From: Microbacterium enclense
Lineage (GTDB): Bacteria; Actinomycetota; Actinomycetes; Actinomycetales; Microbacteriaceae
DNA length: 64,000 nucleotides
Direction of reading: 5' to 3'
Assembly: GCA_038182865.1 (NCBI GenBank)
Contig: CP116226.1
Location: forward strand, 1,984,001-2,048,000
The position numbers and the translations under genes are program-made. Below, piece by piece: positions 16,862 through 24,955 of this stretch (positions within the stretch are counted from its first letter, which is position 1; each line of letters begins with the position of its first letter). Below the pieces are notes generated by a model. The model saw only the letters and a program-made list of their open reading frames with translations, did no database searches and was not told the DNA's origin.

Positions 16862-17857
16862 TCAGACGCGTCCGCCGCGATCGACCAGGCGGGTCGCCAC
16901 GAGTTGCGTGTGCGATCCGGTTGCCGGATCCGCGGCGCGCGCGAGGAGCGTCTCGGCGGCCTGTCGGCCCAGGTCGGCGACGTCGTAGTCGACGATGCGG
17001 ATGCGGCGCGGCAGCAGGCGGGACAGCTCGAAGTCGTCGAAGCCGGAGACCGCCACCTCGGCGCCGGCGGGCAGGATCGCCTCGAGCGCGCCGATCGTCA
17101 CGCGGTTGTTCGCGCAGAACACCGCCGTCGGTGGTTCGTCGGACTCCAGCAGACGCCGCATCGCGTCGCGGGCGAGGGTCGGGGTGTGCAACCCGTCGAC
17201 GACGAGGGCGGGGTCGATCTCGCGGCCGGCGGCGGCGAACGCGTCGCGGGCGCCCTCCCAGCGCTCGGCCATCGTGAAGATCGCCCGGGCGTCGAGGAGG
17301 ACGGCGATGCGGCGATGCCCGGCCTCCACGAGCTCGGCGACGGCGGCGCGTGCTCCGCCGCGATTGTCGAGCAGGATGGCGTCGGCGGGGATGCCGCTTC
17401 CGGGGCGATCGAGGAACACCACGGGCGTGCCCAGTTGCACTTCGCGCGTGAGGTAGGAGTGATCGGCCGCGGTGGGCACCACGATGAGACCGCCGACCTG
17501 GCGTTGGCACAGGTCGAGCGCCAGCGCGCGCTCGGTGTCGGCATCCTCTTCGCTGGATGCCATGACGATGTGCATCCGCTCTCGGGCGGCGACGGTCGAG
17601 ACCGCGGCGGCGATCTGCATGTAGAACGTGTTCGACAGGTCGGCGGCGATGAAGCCGATGGTGTCGCGGTTGCCGGAGCGCAGGCTCGCCGCGAGGGCGT
17701 TGCGGTGGTACCCCAGGCGGGCCACCGAGGCGAGCACCCGCTCGGCCATGACCGCGTCGACGTTCGGTTCGCCGTTGATGACCCGGGAGACGGTCTTGAA
17801 GCTGACTCCCGCGTCGGCCGCGACGTCGACCATCGTGGGTCGGCCTGTCTTGCGCAT
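16862..17857 (-). CDS. LacI family transcriptional regulator
   Basis: A 331-residue LacI/GalR regulator: helix-turn-helix at residues 6-50 (TMVDVAADAGVSFKTVSRVI) and a periplasmic-binding-protein-like effector domain from about residue 60. The ATG at 17857 is preceded by a GAGGAG ribosome-binding site; the longer open frame upstream is ignored. It lies next to the minus-strand dehydrogenase/aldolase pair (18018-20008) but is separated from it by a terminator-like hairpin, so its target is uncertain. Sugar-island genes downstream or its own promoter are candidates. Confidence 0.92.
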   Translation of the reverse strand: MRKTGRPTMVDVAADAGVSFKTVSRVINGEPNVDAVMAERVLASVARLGYHRNALAASLRSGNRDTIGFIAADLSNTFYMQIAAAVSTVAARERMHIVMASSEEDADTERALALDLCQRQVGGLIVVPTAADHSYLTREVQLGTPVVFLDRPGSGIPADAILLDNRGGARAAVAELVEAGHRRIAVLLDARAIFTMAERWEGARDAFAAAGREIDPALVVDGLHTPTLARDAMRRLLESDEPPTAVFCANNRVTIGALEAILPAGAEVAVSGFDDFELSRLLPRRIRIVDYDVADLGRQAAETLLARAADPATGSHTQLVATRLVDRGGRV

Positions 17858-17957
17858 GCGTCTCCTCGGGTGATGCCGCGGGGCGGCGTCCTCCGAGCAT
17901 AGGGACGCAGGCGCGTCGTACGGAAAACGCACGGAGAGGACACCCCGGATCGGCGGC

Positions 17958-17992
17958 GTCCTCGGCACGGAGGAGGGGGGTGCGCCGAGGAC
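17958..17992 (-). terminator. Terminator-like hairpin after the Idh/MocA dehydrogenase
   Basis: GTCCTCGGC (17958-17966) pairs with GCCGAGGAC (17984-17992), about 25 bp beyond the minus-strand stop at 18018. It separates that operon from the LacI promoter. Confidence 0.5.
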
Positions 17993-18017
17993 CGGTCGGT
18001 GCACCCCCGTCGAGCGG

Positions 18018-19172
18018 TCACACCTCGGGCGTGACGAAGGTCCCGCTCTCGTGCGAGGCGATCGCCGCGGCGAACAGGCGGTGGGTCAGCGCCGCCTCCT
18101 CGGGCCGGACGCAGCCGAAGCCGTCTCCCAGTTCACCCACGTACTCGGCGAGGAAGGCCGCCCACATCTGCAGGATGGCATCCGAGAATCCGGATTCGAA
18201 GTTCGGACCCGTCACCGTGGGCCAGACCGACTGGCTGCCCGCGTCGACGCTCTGCCAGCTCTGCTCACGACCGACTCCCGGCACGTCGATGAACGCGAAC
18301 ACCTCGACCTGCTTGGGGTTCTTGGTGCTGAAGCGCACTCCGCCCGACATGCCGATGGCCTCGAACTCCCACGTGTTCTTCTGACCCGGTGCGATGCGCT
18401 TGGTCTCGGTCGTGAGCGGGAAGGGGGCGCCGTCGTGGCGTGCCCACGAGTGGATGACCGCGTTGTCCCAGGTGTCGCACGGCTGCATGGTGCCGTCGGG
18501 GCCGGGACGCTCGGTGACGACGTCTTGCAGGATGCCGACGACTTTCTCGGGCGTCCAGCCCAGGCGCAGCGGCACGTGCCACGTGTGCATGCCGAGGTCG
18601 TTGAGCACACCGGCACCGCCGCAGAACTTCTTCTGCCGCTTCCAGTTGAGGGGCTTGTTCACGTCGATGTCGCTGGAATGGAGGAAGGTGCATTTCGCCT
18701 CGACGATGCGGCCGAGCGCACCGGAGCGGACGTAGTCGACCGCCCACTGGGCACCGGGGAAGAACGGCATCTCGCTCGAGACACGCACGAACGACCCCGG
18801 TGTCTCGTCGATCGCGGCGACGACCGCATCCGCGGCCGCGCGGTCGATGCCGAAGGGCTTCTCGGCCAACAGCGCCTTACCCGCGCGGATGGTGTCGATG
18901 TAGAGGCGTTCGTGCAGGTCGTGGCGCACGGCGATGTAGACGACGTCGACGCGCGGGTCGGCGAGCAGCTCGTGGTGATCGGTGGTGGTGAGCTGCACGG
19001 TGTCGATGCGCTCGAAGAACTCGAGAGCCGCGGGGTTGATGTCGCAGACCGCGACGAGCTCGGGCTCGGCGGGGTGATCGATGAGAGCGGGCCAGCGCCG
19101 CAGGGCGGCGGCGATCTCACGGCCCATGAGGCCGCCCCCGATGATGCCGACGCCGACCTTCTTGCCGGTCAC
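18018..19172 (-). CDS. Gfo/Idh/MocA family dehydrogenase
   Basis: A 384-residue NAD(P)-dependent dehydrogenase with the N-terminal Rossmann motif GIIGGGLMGREIAAAL (near residue 8), the conserved AEKPFGID (EKP) motif near residue 108 and the C-terminal beta-sheet domain. Family members oxidise inositols, sugars or sugar acids. The GTG at 19172 overlaps the stop of the preceding aldolase (GTGA), so the two form an operon. The open frame upstream of 19172 belongs to a shadow of the aldolase. The substrate is not identifiable; context points to an unusual sugar or polyol. Confidence 0.9.
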   Translation of the reverse strand: MTGKKVGVGIIGGGLMGREIAAALRRWPALIDHPAEPELVAVCDINPAALEFFERIDTVQLTTTDHHELLADPRVDVVYIAVRHDLHERLYIDTIRAGKALLAEKPFGIDRAAADAVVAAIDETPGSFVRVSSEMPFFPGAQWAVDYVRSGALGRIVEAKCTFLHSSDIDVNKPLNWKRQKKFCGGAGVLNDLGMHTWHVPLRLGWTPEKVVGILQDVVTERPGPDGTMQPCDTWDNAVIHSWARHDGAPFPLTTETKRIAPGQKNTWEFEAIGMSGGVRFSTKNPKQVEVFAFIDVPGVGREQSWQSVDAGSQSVWPTVTGPNFESGFSDAILQMWAAFLAEYVGELGDGFGCVRPEEAALTHRLFAAAIASHESGTFVTPEV

Positions 19173-20008
19173 GCGGCACCCCCGATGAGGGTGAGGGCGT
19201 CGTCGACCGAGGCGTCGTCGTGCACGACGGCCATGAGCGCGGCGGTGATGCCGGCGGGGTCGGGGTGCTGGATGACGTTGCGGCCGTAGACGATGCCGCG
19301 GGCGCCCTGCTCGAGCACGGCTTTCGTGCGCTCGAGCAGCGTGCGGTCGTCGACGCGGCCCCCGCCGCGCACGAGCACGGGGGTGTCTCCGGCAGCCTGG
19401 ACGACCCGGTGGTACTCGGTGATGTCGTCGGTCGGGTCGGCCTTGATGAGGTCGGCACCGAGCTCGCGTGCCTGTCGCACGAGGGTGACGATCTTGGCGG
19501 TGTCGCCGTCGACGCCGTATCCGCCGCTCCCGGGCTTCGTCTGCATGACGAGGGGCTCGATCATCAGCGGCATCCCGTAGCGTTCCGCGTCGGTGCGGAG
19601 GGCCAGGATCGAGCGGATGCACTGCTCGCGGACCTGGGGCTCGCCGGGCAGGTCGAGAAGATTCACGCACACAGCGACCGCATCGAGACGGACGGCGACC
19701 TCGATGGCATCCGGGACGTGGATGCTGTGCAGGGGTGACTCGAGCGGGTCGCCGTAGACGTTGGCGATGTCGGTGCGCAGGACGAGGCCGGGCTTCTGCT
19801 TGCCGGGCACCGACTGCAGCAGAGGTGCCTGGCCGAGCGTGAGCTGGACGGCGTCGGGGCCGGCGTCGACCAGCGTCGCGACGGTCGCGGCCATGTCTTC
19901 GATGCCGGTGAGGAAGGCGTGCTCGTGGAACGCGCCGTGGTCGACGGCGACGTCCAGCGCGCGGCCGGAGCGCGCGTTGAAGAGGCGGTGGAGGCGGGGT
20001 TTCGACAT
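19169..20008 (-). CDS. Class I aldolase, DeoC/LacD (DhnA-like) family
   Basis: A 279-residue TIM-barrel protein of the DeoC/LacD/DhnA-type class I aldolases. Visible family features are LDVAVDHGAF near residue 17, the GADLIKADPTD segment with the probable Schiff-base Lys near residue 185, and the phosphate-binding VRGGGRV and GARGIVYGRNV segments toward the C-terminus. Relatives cleave fructose- or tagatose-bisphosphate or related ketose phosphates. It starts the two-gene operon with the Idh/MocA dehydrogenase. The ATG at 20008 gives family length; upstream frame is rejected. A perfect palindrome (20079-20090) lies in its divergent promoter, so it is probably under control of the LacI protein at 21221. 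Confidence 0.82.
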   Translation of the reverse strand: MSKPRLHRLFNARSGRALDVAVDHGAFHEHAFLTGIEDMAATVATLVDAGPDAVQLTLGQAPLLQSVPGKQKPGLVLRTDIANVYGDPLESPLHSIHVPDAIEVAVRLDAVAVCVNLLDLPGEPQVREQCIRSILALRTDAERYGMPLMIEPLVMQTKPGSGGYGVDGDTAKIVTLVRQARELGADLIKADPTDDITEYHRVVQAAGDTPVLVRGGGRVDDRTLLERTKAVLEQGARGIVYGRNVIQHPDPAGITAALMAVVHDDASVDDALTLIGGAA

Positions 20009-20078
20009 GGGGTGTGGGTCTCCGAGACGTCGGGTCGGGGCGCGGCTCTGCGCTCGTCGGTCAGTATGAGGGGAGCAA

Positions 20079-20090
20079 GACAACGTTGTC
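20079..20090. promoter_or_regulatory. LacI-type operator in divergent promoter
   Basis: GACAACGTTGTC, a perfect 12-bp palindrome with the central CG step typical of LacI-family operators. It sits between the divergent aldolase (20008, minus) and DUF4432 (20137, plus) genes. The same sequence recurs at 21134-21145 before the LacI gene. Confidence 0.7.
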
Positions 20091-20136
20091 AATCGCTGCT
20101 AGCCTGGGCCGCGCAACGGCGAGGAAGGCGGGGCTC

Positions 20137-21135
20137 ATGGGCGAGCTGTACGAATCTGCGATCGACGAGGTGCGAAAGCGCACGGGATCGCTGGCGCAGG
20201 TGGCGAGTGTGGAGGCCTCCGTCCGCACGGACGGCCCGGATGCCGGAACCCGGCGCCTGCGCCTGATCGCGGGTGATCTCGAGGTCGAGCTGTTGCCGGA
20301 TCGTGGCCTCGACCTCGGGCAGGTGCGCCACCGCGGAGTCCCGCTGGCGTGGGTGTCGCCGACCGGATGGCCGCGGCCGAGCGCCGCCGGATTCGAGGCG
20401 TCGTTCGGAGGTGGTCTCGTCACCACCTGCGGCTTGCTGTCTTTCGGCCCGCCCTCGGTCGACGCCGAGGGGGAGCACCCGCAGCACGGGAGGTACAGCG
20501 GGCTGGCGGCATCCGTCACCCGAGCGGAGGTCGTCGAGGACGCCGTGGTCGTGGAGGCGACGGTCGTCGAAGCGACGGTTCTCGGTGCCCACCTCGAGCT
20601 GCGCCGGAGCGTGCGACTGCCCTTCGGGGCGGGGCGGATCGAACTGCGCGACGAGATCGTGAACCGTGGAGCGCGGGCGGTGGAGCCGATGGTGCTCTAC
20701 CACGTCAATCTCGGCTGGCCCCTGGTCGATGAGGGAACCGTGCTGCGCTCGCCGGCGGAGCAGGTGACCGCGCGCGATGCTGCCGCCGAGGCGGGACTGG
20801 CGTCGTGGGCGGCGTTCCCCGCGCCCGTTGCGGAGTATCCCGAGCAGGTCTTCGCGCACGTGCTGCCGACCGATCGTCGCGTGAGCGCCGAGGTGATCGC
20901 GCGGTCGGGGCTCGGCGTCCGGATCTCGTTCGATGCGACGGTGCTGCCGGGGATGTTCCACTGGCGGGTCGCGCAGGAGGGCGGGGTGGTCCTCGGGGTG
21001 GAGCCCGCCACGGCTCCGACCATCCTGGGGCGCGCTGACGCGCGGGCGTCCGGACTGTTGAGAGAACTGGCCGCGGGCGCCTCGTGGGAGCTCGGCCTTG
21101 ACATCGATGTCATCCGAGATGCATCCGTGACTTGA
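20137..21135 (+). CDS. DUF4432 / aldose 1-epimerase-like protein
   Basis: A 332-residue protein of the DUF4432 family, related to galactose-mutarotase-like beta-sandwich proteins. The segment VELLPDRGLDLGQVRHRG (near residue 45) and the VLYHVNLGWPLVDEGT segment (near residue 190, with a His) match the family pattern. It probably converts anomers or epimers of the island's sugar. The ATG at 20137 is used because the upstream frame overlaps the divergent operator. Its stop codon (21133-21135) overlaps a LacI operator. Enzymatic activity is inferred. Confidence 0.8.
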   Translation: MGELYESAIDEVRKRTGSLAQVASVEASVRTDGPDAGTRRLRLIAGDLEVELLPDRGLDLGQVRHRGVPLAWVSPTGWPRPSAAGFEASFGGGLVTTCGLLSFGPPSVDAEGEHPQHGRYSGLAASVTRAEVVEDAVVVEATVVEATVLGAHLELRRSVRLPFGAGRIELRDEIVNRGARAVEPMVLYHVNLGWPLVDEGTVLRSPAEQVTARDAAAEAGLASWAAFPAPVAEYPEQVFAHVLPTDRRVSAEVIARSGLGVRISFDATVLPGMFHWRVAQEGGVVLGVEPATAPTILGRADARASGLLRELAAGASWELGLDIDVIRDASVT

Positions 21136-21145
21136 CAACGTTGTC
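21134..21145. promoter_or_regulatory. LacI-type operator
   Basis: A second perfect GACAACGTTGTC palindrome, overlapping the stop codon of the DUF4432 gene and 76 bp before the lacI ATG. With the site at 21200 it suggests autoregulation by looping. Confidence 0.7.
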
Positions 21146-21199
21146 CGGTCGGCCTCATGCTGACTCCAGCGAAGCCCGCCCGAGGGTTTCGGTCCCCAT

Positions 21200-21211
21200 G
21201 ACAACGATGTC
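21200..21211. promoter_or_regulatory. LacI-type operator, one mismatch
   Basis: GACAACGATGTC differs from the perfect operator by one base and ends 9 bp before the lacI start at 21221, in a position that would block initiation. Its spacing from the site at 21134 is 66 bp centre to centre. Confidence 0.55.
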
Positions 21212-21220
21212 GGAGATGCG

Positions 21221-22531
21221 ATGACGCACGACGAGCAAGAGACCGCCCCCGCGGTCGCCGAGGGCTCGATGCCTCGGCCGCGCGCGCGGCTCATCGACGT
21301 CGCCACCGCCGCCGGCGTGAGCCCGAAGACCGTCTCGCGCGTCATCAACGACGAGACCGGAGTGCTCCCCGACACCCGCGACCGTGTGCTGCGTGCCGTG
21401 CGCGATCTCGGCTTCGTGCCCGACCGCAGCGCCCGGGAGCTCAAGCGGCGCGATGCCGACACGATCGGCATCCTGATCGACGCGATCAGCGACCCGTTCT
21501 TCGCCGCGTTCGTCAGCGTCGTCGAAGAACTCGCGGTCGCCGAGGGCCTGAGCGTGATCTTCGCCAGCACGGGATATGACGCCTCGCGCGAGCGCCTCCA
21601 GCTCGACCGCCTCACCGGTCACCGTCTCGCGGGCCTCATCGTGGCACCCGTGGCGGTGGCCGCGTCGACGCTCGTGAGCCTGCGGATGCGCTTCCCCGTC
21701 GTGAGCGTCGACCGCGTGCGCGCGGGGATCGACGCCGTGGTGATCGACGACGCCGGGGCGGCCGCCGAGGCGACGACGGCTCTCATCGCGCACGGGCACC
21801 GTCGCATCGCCTTCATGGGCGAGGACGTCCCTTACCCGACGGTCAGCGACCGCCTGGTCGGGTACCGCTCCGCTCTCGAAGCCGCGGGACTGCCCTTCGA
21901 CCCCTCGCTCGTCGTCACCCACGAGCGCTTCGGCCGGGGAGGAGCCGCCGAGGCGTCGCGTCTTCTCGAACGCGACGACGCACCCACCGCCCTGCTGTGC
22001 GCGACGAGCCTTGCGGCCATCGGCACGGTGCGGGTGATCCGGTCCCAGGGCCTGCGCATGCCCGCGCTCATCTCGTTCGGGGACTTCCCCCTCGCCGAGG
22101 CGCTCGAGCCGGGCATCACCTGTGTCGACCACGATCCGCGTCTGTTGGCCGTCGCCGCCTTCCGGCTTCTGCGCGAGCGCGCCGTGCGTCCCGAGGAGGG
22201 GCCGGAGCGGATCGTGGTGCCGACCCGGCTGGTGGCGCGCGGGTCGGGCGAGGTCGCGGCGGGTGGCCGGGCCTCGGAGACGGTCTCGGTGCCCTCCCCA
22301 GATCCGGACGGGTGCAACGGATCCGGACGAAATGCGCTTATCGATCCGGATCCGGTGCATCTTTCCGGATCTGCGACGTCGCCGCCCGCGCCGCGGGAGG
22401 AGTTCAGCCCGCCCTCCGCCCTCGCCGACCCCGCCCCCGAGCTGGTCGCGGCCGCCCTCTCCCTCGTCCACCCCGAGCCGGCCGGCGACGTCGCCGTTCC
22501 GGCCGCAGCCCCGATCGGAGCCGCGTCATGA
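21221..22531 (+). CDS. LacI family regulator with long C-terminal extension
   Basis: 436 residues. Residues about 20-75 hold the LacI HTH (RLIDVATAAGVSPKTVSRVI) and residues 80-345 the effector-binding domain, ending at LVARGSG as usual for the family. A further 90 residues, rich in Pro/Ala/Ser and without a recognisable fold, follow. The DNA for the start of this extension (22300-22372) is a large nested palindrome, so the extension may be read-through of a former intergenic element. The stop overlaps the manA-like ATG (ATGA). It is the likely repressor of the adjacent sugar operon, binding the GACAACGTTGTC sites. Confidence 0.9.
   Translation: MTHDEQETAPAVAEGSMPRPRARLIDVATAAGVSPKTVSRVINDETGVLPDTRDRVLRAVRDLGFVPDRSARELKRRDADTIGILIDAISDPFFAAFVSVVEELAVAEGLSVIFASTGYDASRERLQLDRLTGHRLAGLIVAPVAVAASTLVSLRMRFPVVSVDRVRAGIDAVVIDDAGAAAEATTALIAHGHRRIAFMGEDVPYPTVSDRLVGYRSALEAAGLPFDPSLVVTHERFGRGGAAEASRLLERDDAPTALLCATSLAAIGTVRVIRSQGLRMPALISFGDFPLAEALEPGITCVDHDPRLLAVAAFRLLRERAVRPEEGPERIVVPTRLVARGSGEVAAGGRASETVSVPSPDPDGCNGSGRNALIDPDPVHLSGSATSPPAPREEFSPPSALADPAPELVAAALSLVHPEPAGDVAVPAAAPIGAAS
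22300..22372. repeat. Nested palindrome of ATCCGGA units inside the lacI 3' end
   Basis: AGATCCGGA (22300-22308) pairs with TCCGGATCT (22364-22372), and GGATCCGGA (22319-22327) pairs with TCCGGATCC (22345-22353). Both flanking gaps are 10 nt, giving 28-nt arms with four mismatches around a 17-nt loop. It lies in frame within the non-conserved C-terminal extension of the LacI protein and just upstream of the manA-like gene. Confidence 0.75.
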
Positions 22532-23565
22532 AGCCCGTCCTGTTGCCGCCGAACCCCGTGCAGCACTTCTATCTCGGCGGTGACCGCATCGCCGCGCTGC
22601 GTGGCATCGAGCCCGAGACCGATCGTCAGCCCGAGGAGTGGCTCGGCTCGACGGTCTCGCGTTTCGGCTCCGACGAGATCGGCCTCGCCGTGACCGATGA
22701 GGGAGCGTTCCTGCGCGACCTCGTCACGGCCGACCGCGCCGCGTGGGTGGGGGCCCGGGGCGGACGGGATGCCGCGGATCTCGGCATCCTGGTCAAGCTC
22801 CTCGACGCGCGGCAGCGCCTCCCCGTGCACGTGCACCCCGACCGCGGGTTCGCGAGCGCGCACCTCGACTGCCCCTACGGCAAGACCGAGGCCTGGTACG
22901 TGCTCGAGACCGAGGAGGACTGCGCCGTGCACGTCGGCTGGAACCAGGCCGTCGACCGCGACGAACTCGACCGCCGCCGCGACGCGCAGGACAGCGAGTG
23001 GATGCTCTCGCGCATGAACCGCGTCGTCGTGCGACCGGGCATGGGCGTGCTGGTGCCCGCGGGCACCGTGCACGCGATCGACGGCGGCATCTTCGTGGCC
23101 GAGGTGCAGGAGCCCACCGACTTCTCGATCCTCCTCGAGTGGTCGGTCACGACCTCGACCCGCGAGGAGTCACACCTCGACCTCGGCTTCGACGCCGTGA
23201 TGCCGTCGGTGTCGACCGAGAAGCTGGATGCCGAGGCCCTCGACGCCCTGGTCAGCACGGCGGGGACGACGACGGCGGGATCGGGCTTCCGCTCGCTGCT
23301 GCCCGCGGTCGCCGATCCGTACTTCCGTCTTCTCGACGCGGCGGGGGATACCGCCTCCCGCGAGGCCGGCTTTGCGGTCGTGCTCGTGCGCGAGGGAGCG
23401 GGCGCCTTGGTCTCGGATGCCGGGACCGTCGAGGTCGAGCGCGGACAGGTCTACGCCGTGCCCCACGCGTTCGGCGCGTGGCGGCTGACGGGCGCGGCCG
23501 AGATCCTCGTCGCCGCCCCCGGCGCGGGCTGGCCCGGCACCCTGCGCGGGGGTGACGTGCGATGA
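22528..23565 (+). CDS. Class I mannose-6-phosphate isomerase-like protein
   Basis: A 345-residue cupin enzyme of the phosphomannose isomerase type. The metal-binding residues appear in VHVHPDRGFA (near residue 98), the KTEAWYVLE segment near residue 118 and the VPAGTVHAIDGG segment near residue 178. Family members interconvert mannose 6-phosphate and fructose 6-phosphate. In this operon the substrate may be another hexose 6-phosphate made by the FGGY kinase that follows with a 4-bp overlap. The ATG at 22528 overlaps the lacI stop. It is not necessarily the housekeeping ManA. Confidence 0.85.
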   Translation: MKPVLLPPNPVQHFYLGGDRIAALRGIEPETDRQPEEWLGSTVSRFGSDEIGLAVTDEGAFLRDLVTADRAAWVGARGGRDAADLGILVKLLDARQRLPVHVHPDRGFASAHLDCPYGKTEAWYVLETEEDCAVHVGWNQAVDRDELDRRRDAQDSEWMLSRMNRVVVRPGMGVLVPAGTVHAIDGGIFVAEVQEPTDFSILLEWSVTTSTREESHLDLGFDAVMPSVSTEKLDAEALDALVSTAGTTTAGSGFRSLLPAVADPYFRLLDAAGDTASREAGFAVVLVREGAGALVSDAGTVEVERGQVYAVPHAFGAWRLTGAAEILVAAPGAGWPGTLRGGDVR

Positions 23566-24953
23566 GCGAGTACGTCGTCGGGATCGACATGGGCTCGACC
23601 AGCACCAAGCTTCTGGTCGCCACGCCCGAGGGGCGCCAGGTGCTCGTCGTCAGCCGCCCGTCGCCCTGGACGAACCTCGACCACGGACGGGCCGAGATGC
23701 CCGCCGAACGGGGGATCGCCGTGGTGCGCGAGCTCGCGGCCGAGGCCGACGCCCGCCTCTCCGACGGGTACCGCATCCTCGCGCTCGGGGTGTCGGGCAT
23801 GGCGGAAGCCGGCGTGCTGCTGGATGCCGAGAGCGTCCCGCTCGCCCCGATCATGGCCTGGTTCGACCCGCGCGGGGCCGCGCAGATCATGGCGACCCCC
23901 GAGGAGTTCCGCGCCGAGTTCCCCGGCCGCACGGGACTTCCGGTGGGGCCTCTGGCATCCGTCGCCAAGCTCTTGCACCTGCGGGAGAGCGGCATCGCGC
24001 TCGCGGGGACGACGTTCCTCAACGTGCCCGAGTACGTGGTGAACGCCCTCGGCGGCCCGCGGGTGGCCGAGTACTCGCTCGTCTCGCGGACGGGGCTCCT
24101 CGACCAGGACGACAGCACGCCGTGGCACGCGGCTCTCGACGTGCTGGGGGTCGACGCCTCGATCCTCGGTGCGCTCGTCAGCGCCGGAGAGGCCGTCGGC
24201 CGGCTCGACGACCCCGCGATGCCCGACGGTTTCCAGGGGGCTGCCCTCACGATCGCCGGCCACGACCACCTCGTCTCGGCCGTCGCCGTCGGCGCCACCC
24301 ACACCGGTCAGCTCTACGACTCCATGGGCACCGCCGAGGCGCTCGTGCGTGTGCTCGACGACACCCTGCCCTTCGCCGCCCGGGAGCGTCTCGCCCACGC
24401 CGGCATCAATTGCGTGCGGCACGTCATCCCCGGCAAGTACGTGCTGCTCGCGGGCACGAAGTCGGGGCTGCTCATGCGGCGCGTGCTGCAACTGCTCGGA
24501 ATCACGGATGCCACGGGCCGCGCCCTCATCGACGCCGCCGCCCTGGCACTCCCCGTCGACGGCACGCTGGCCGACGGCGGTCTCGAGGTGACGGGCGCGC
24601 GCAACGACGACGGGGTGCTGAAGATCGTCGCGCAGAGCGACGGGCTCAGCCCGGCCGAGTTGTTCGCGTCGTCGCTCCGCCACGGGAACGACATGCTCGC
24701 CGAGTGCATGGCGGTGATGGACCGCGAGGTCGCTCCGCCCACCTCGACGGTGCTGACCGGCGGCTGGTCGACGATGGCATCCGTCGTCCGCTCCCGCTCG
24801 ACGCTGCTGCCCGACGTCACGGTGTCGACCCACGATGAGGGCACGGCTTACGGGGCCGCCCTGTTCGCCGCCTTCGCTGCTTCGTCCGATTCTTTCGAGG
24901 CCGTCGCCCAGGCGTTCCTCTCCTCCTCTGTTCTCACTACCGAAAGGAGCTGA
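23562..24953 (+). CDS. FGGY family carbohydrate kinase (copy 1)
   Basis: A 463-residue sugar kinase with the N-terminal phosphate-binding motif GIDMGSTSTK (residue 7 onward), the AWFDPRG substrate-site segment near residue 102 and the C-terminal ATP-binding TGGWSTMASVVRSR segment near residue 398. It is paralogous to the kinase at 41580: both share GHDHLV, GK.VL.AG.K.GLL.RRVL and GARNDDGV segments. The specificity (ketohexose, pentulose or polyol) cannot be read. It overlaps the manA-like gene by 4 bp and is followed after 2 bp by the transporter ATPase, so kinase, isomerase and transporter are co-expressed. Confidence 0.9.
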   Translation: MSEYVVGIDMGSTSTKLLVATPEGRQVLVVSRPSPWTNLDHGRAEMPAERGIAVVRELAAEADARLSDGYRILALGVSGMAEAGVLLDAESVPLAPIMAWFDPRGAAQIMATPEEFRAEFPGRTGLPVGPLASVAKLLHLRESGIALAGTTFLNVPEYVVNALGGPRVAEYSLVSRTGLLDQDDSTPWHAALDVLGVDASILGALVSAGEAVGRLDDPAMPDGFQGAALTIAGHDHLVSAVAVGATHTGQLYDSMGTAEALVRVLDDTLPFAARERLAHAGINCVRHVIPGKYVLLAGTKSGLLMRRVLQLLGITDATGRALIDAAALALPVDGTLADGGLEVTGARNDDGVLKIVAQSDGLSPAELFASSLRHGNDMLAECMAVMDREVAPPTSTVLTGGWSTMASVVRSRSTLLPDVTVSTHDEGTAYGAALFAAFAASSDSFEAVAQAFLSSSVLTTERS

Positions 24954-24955
24954 CG

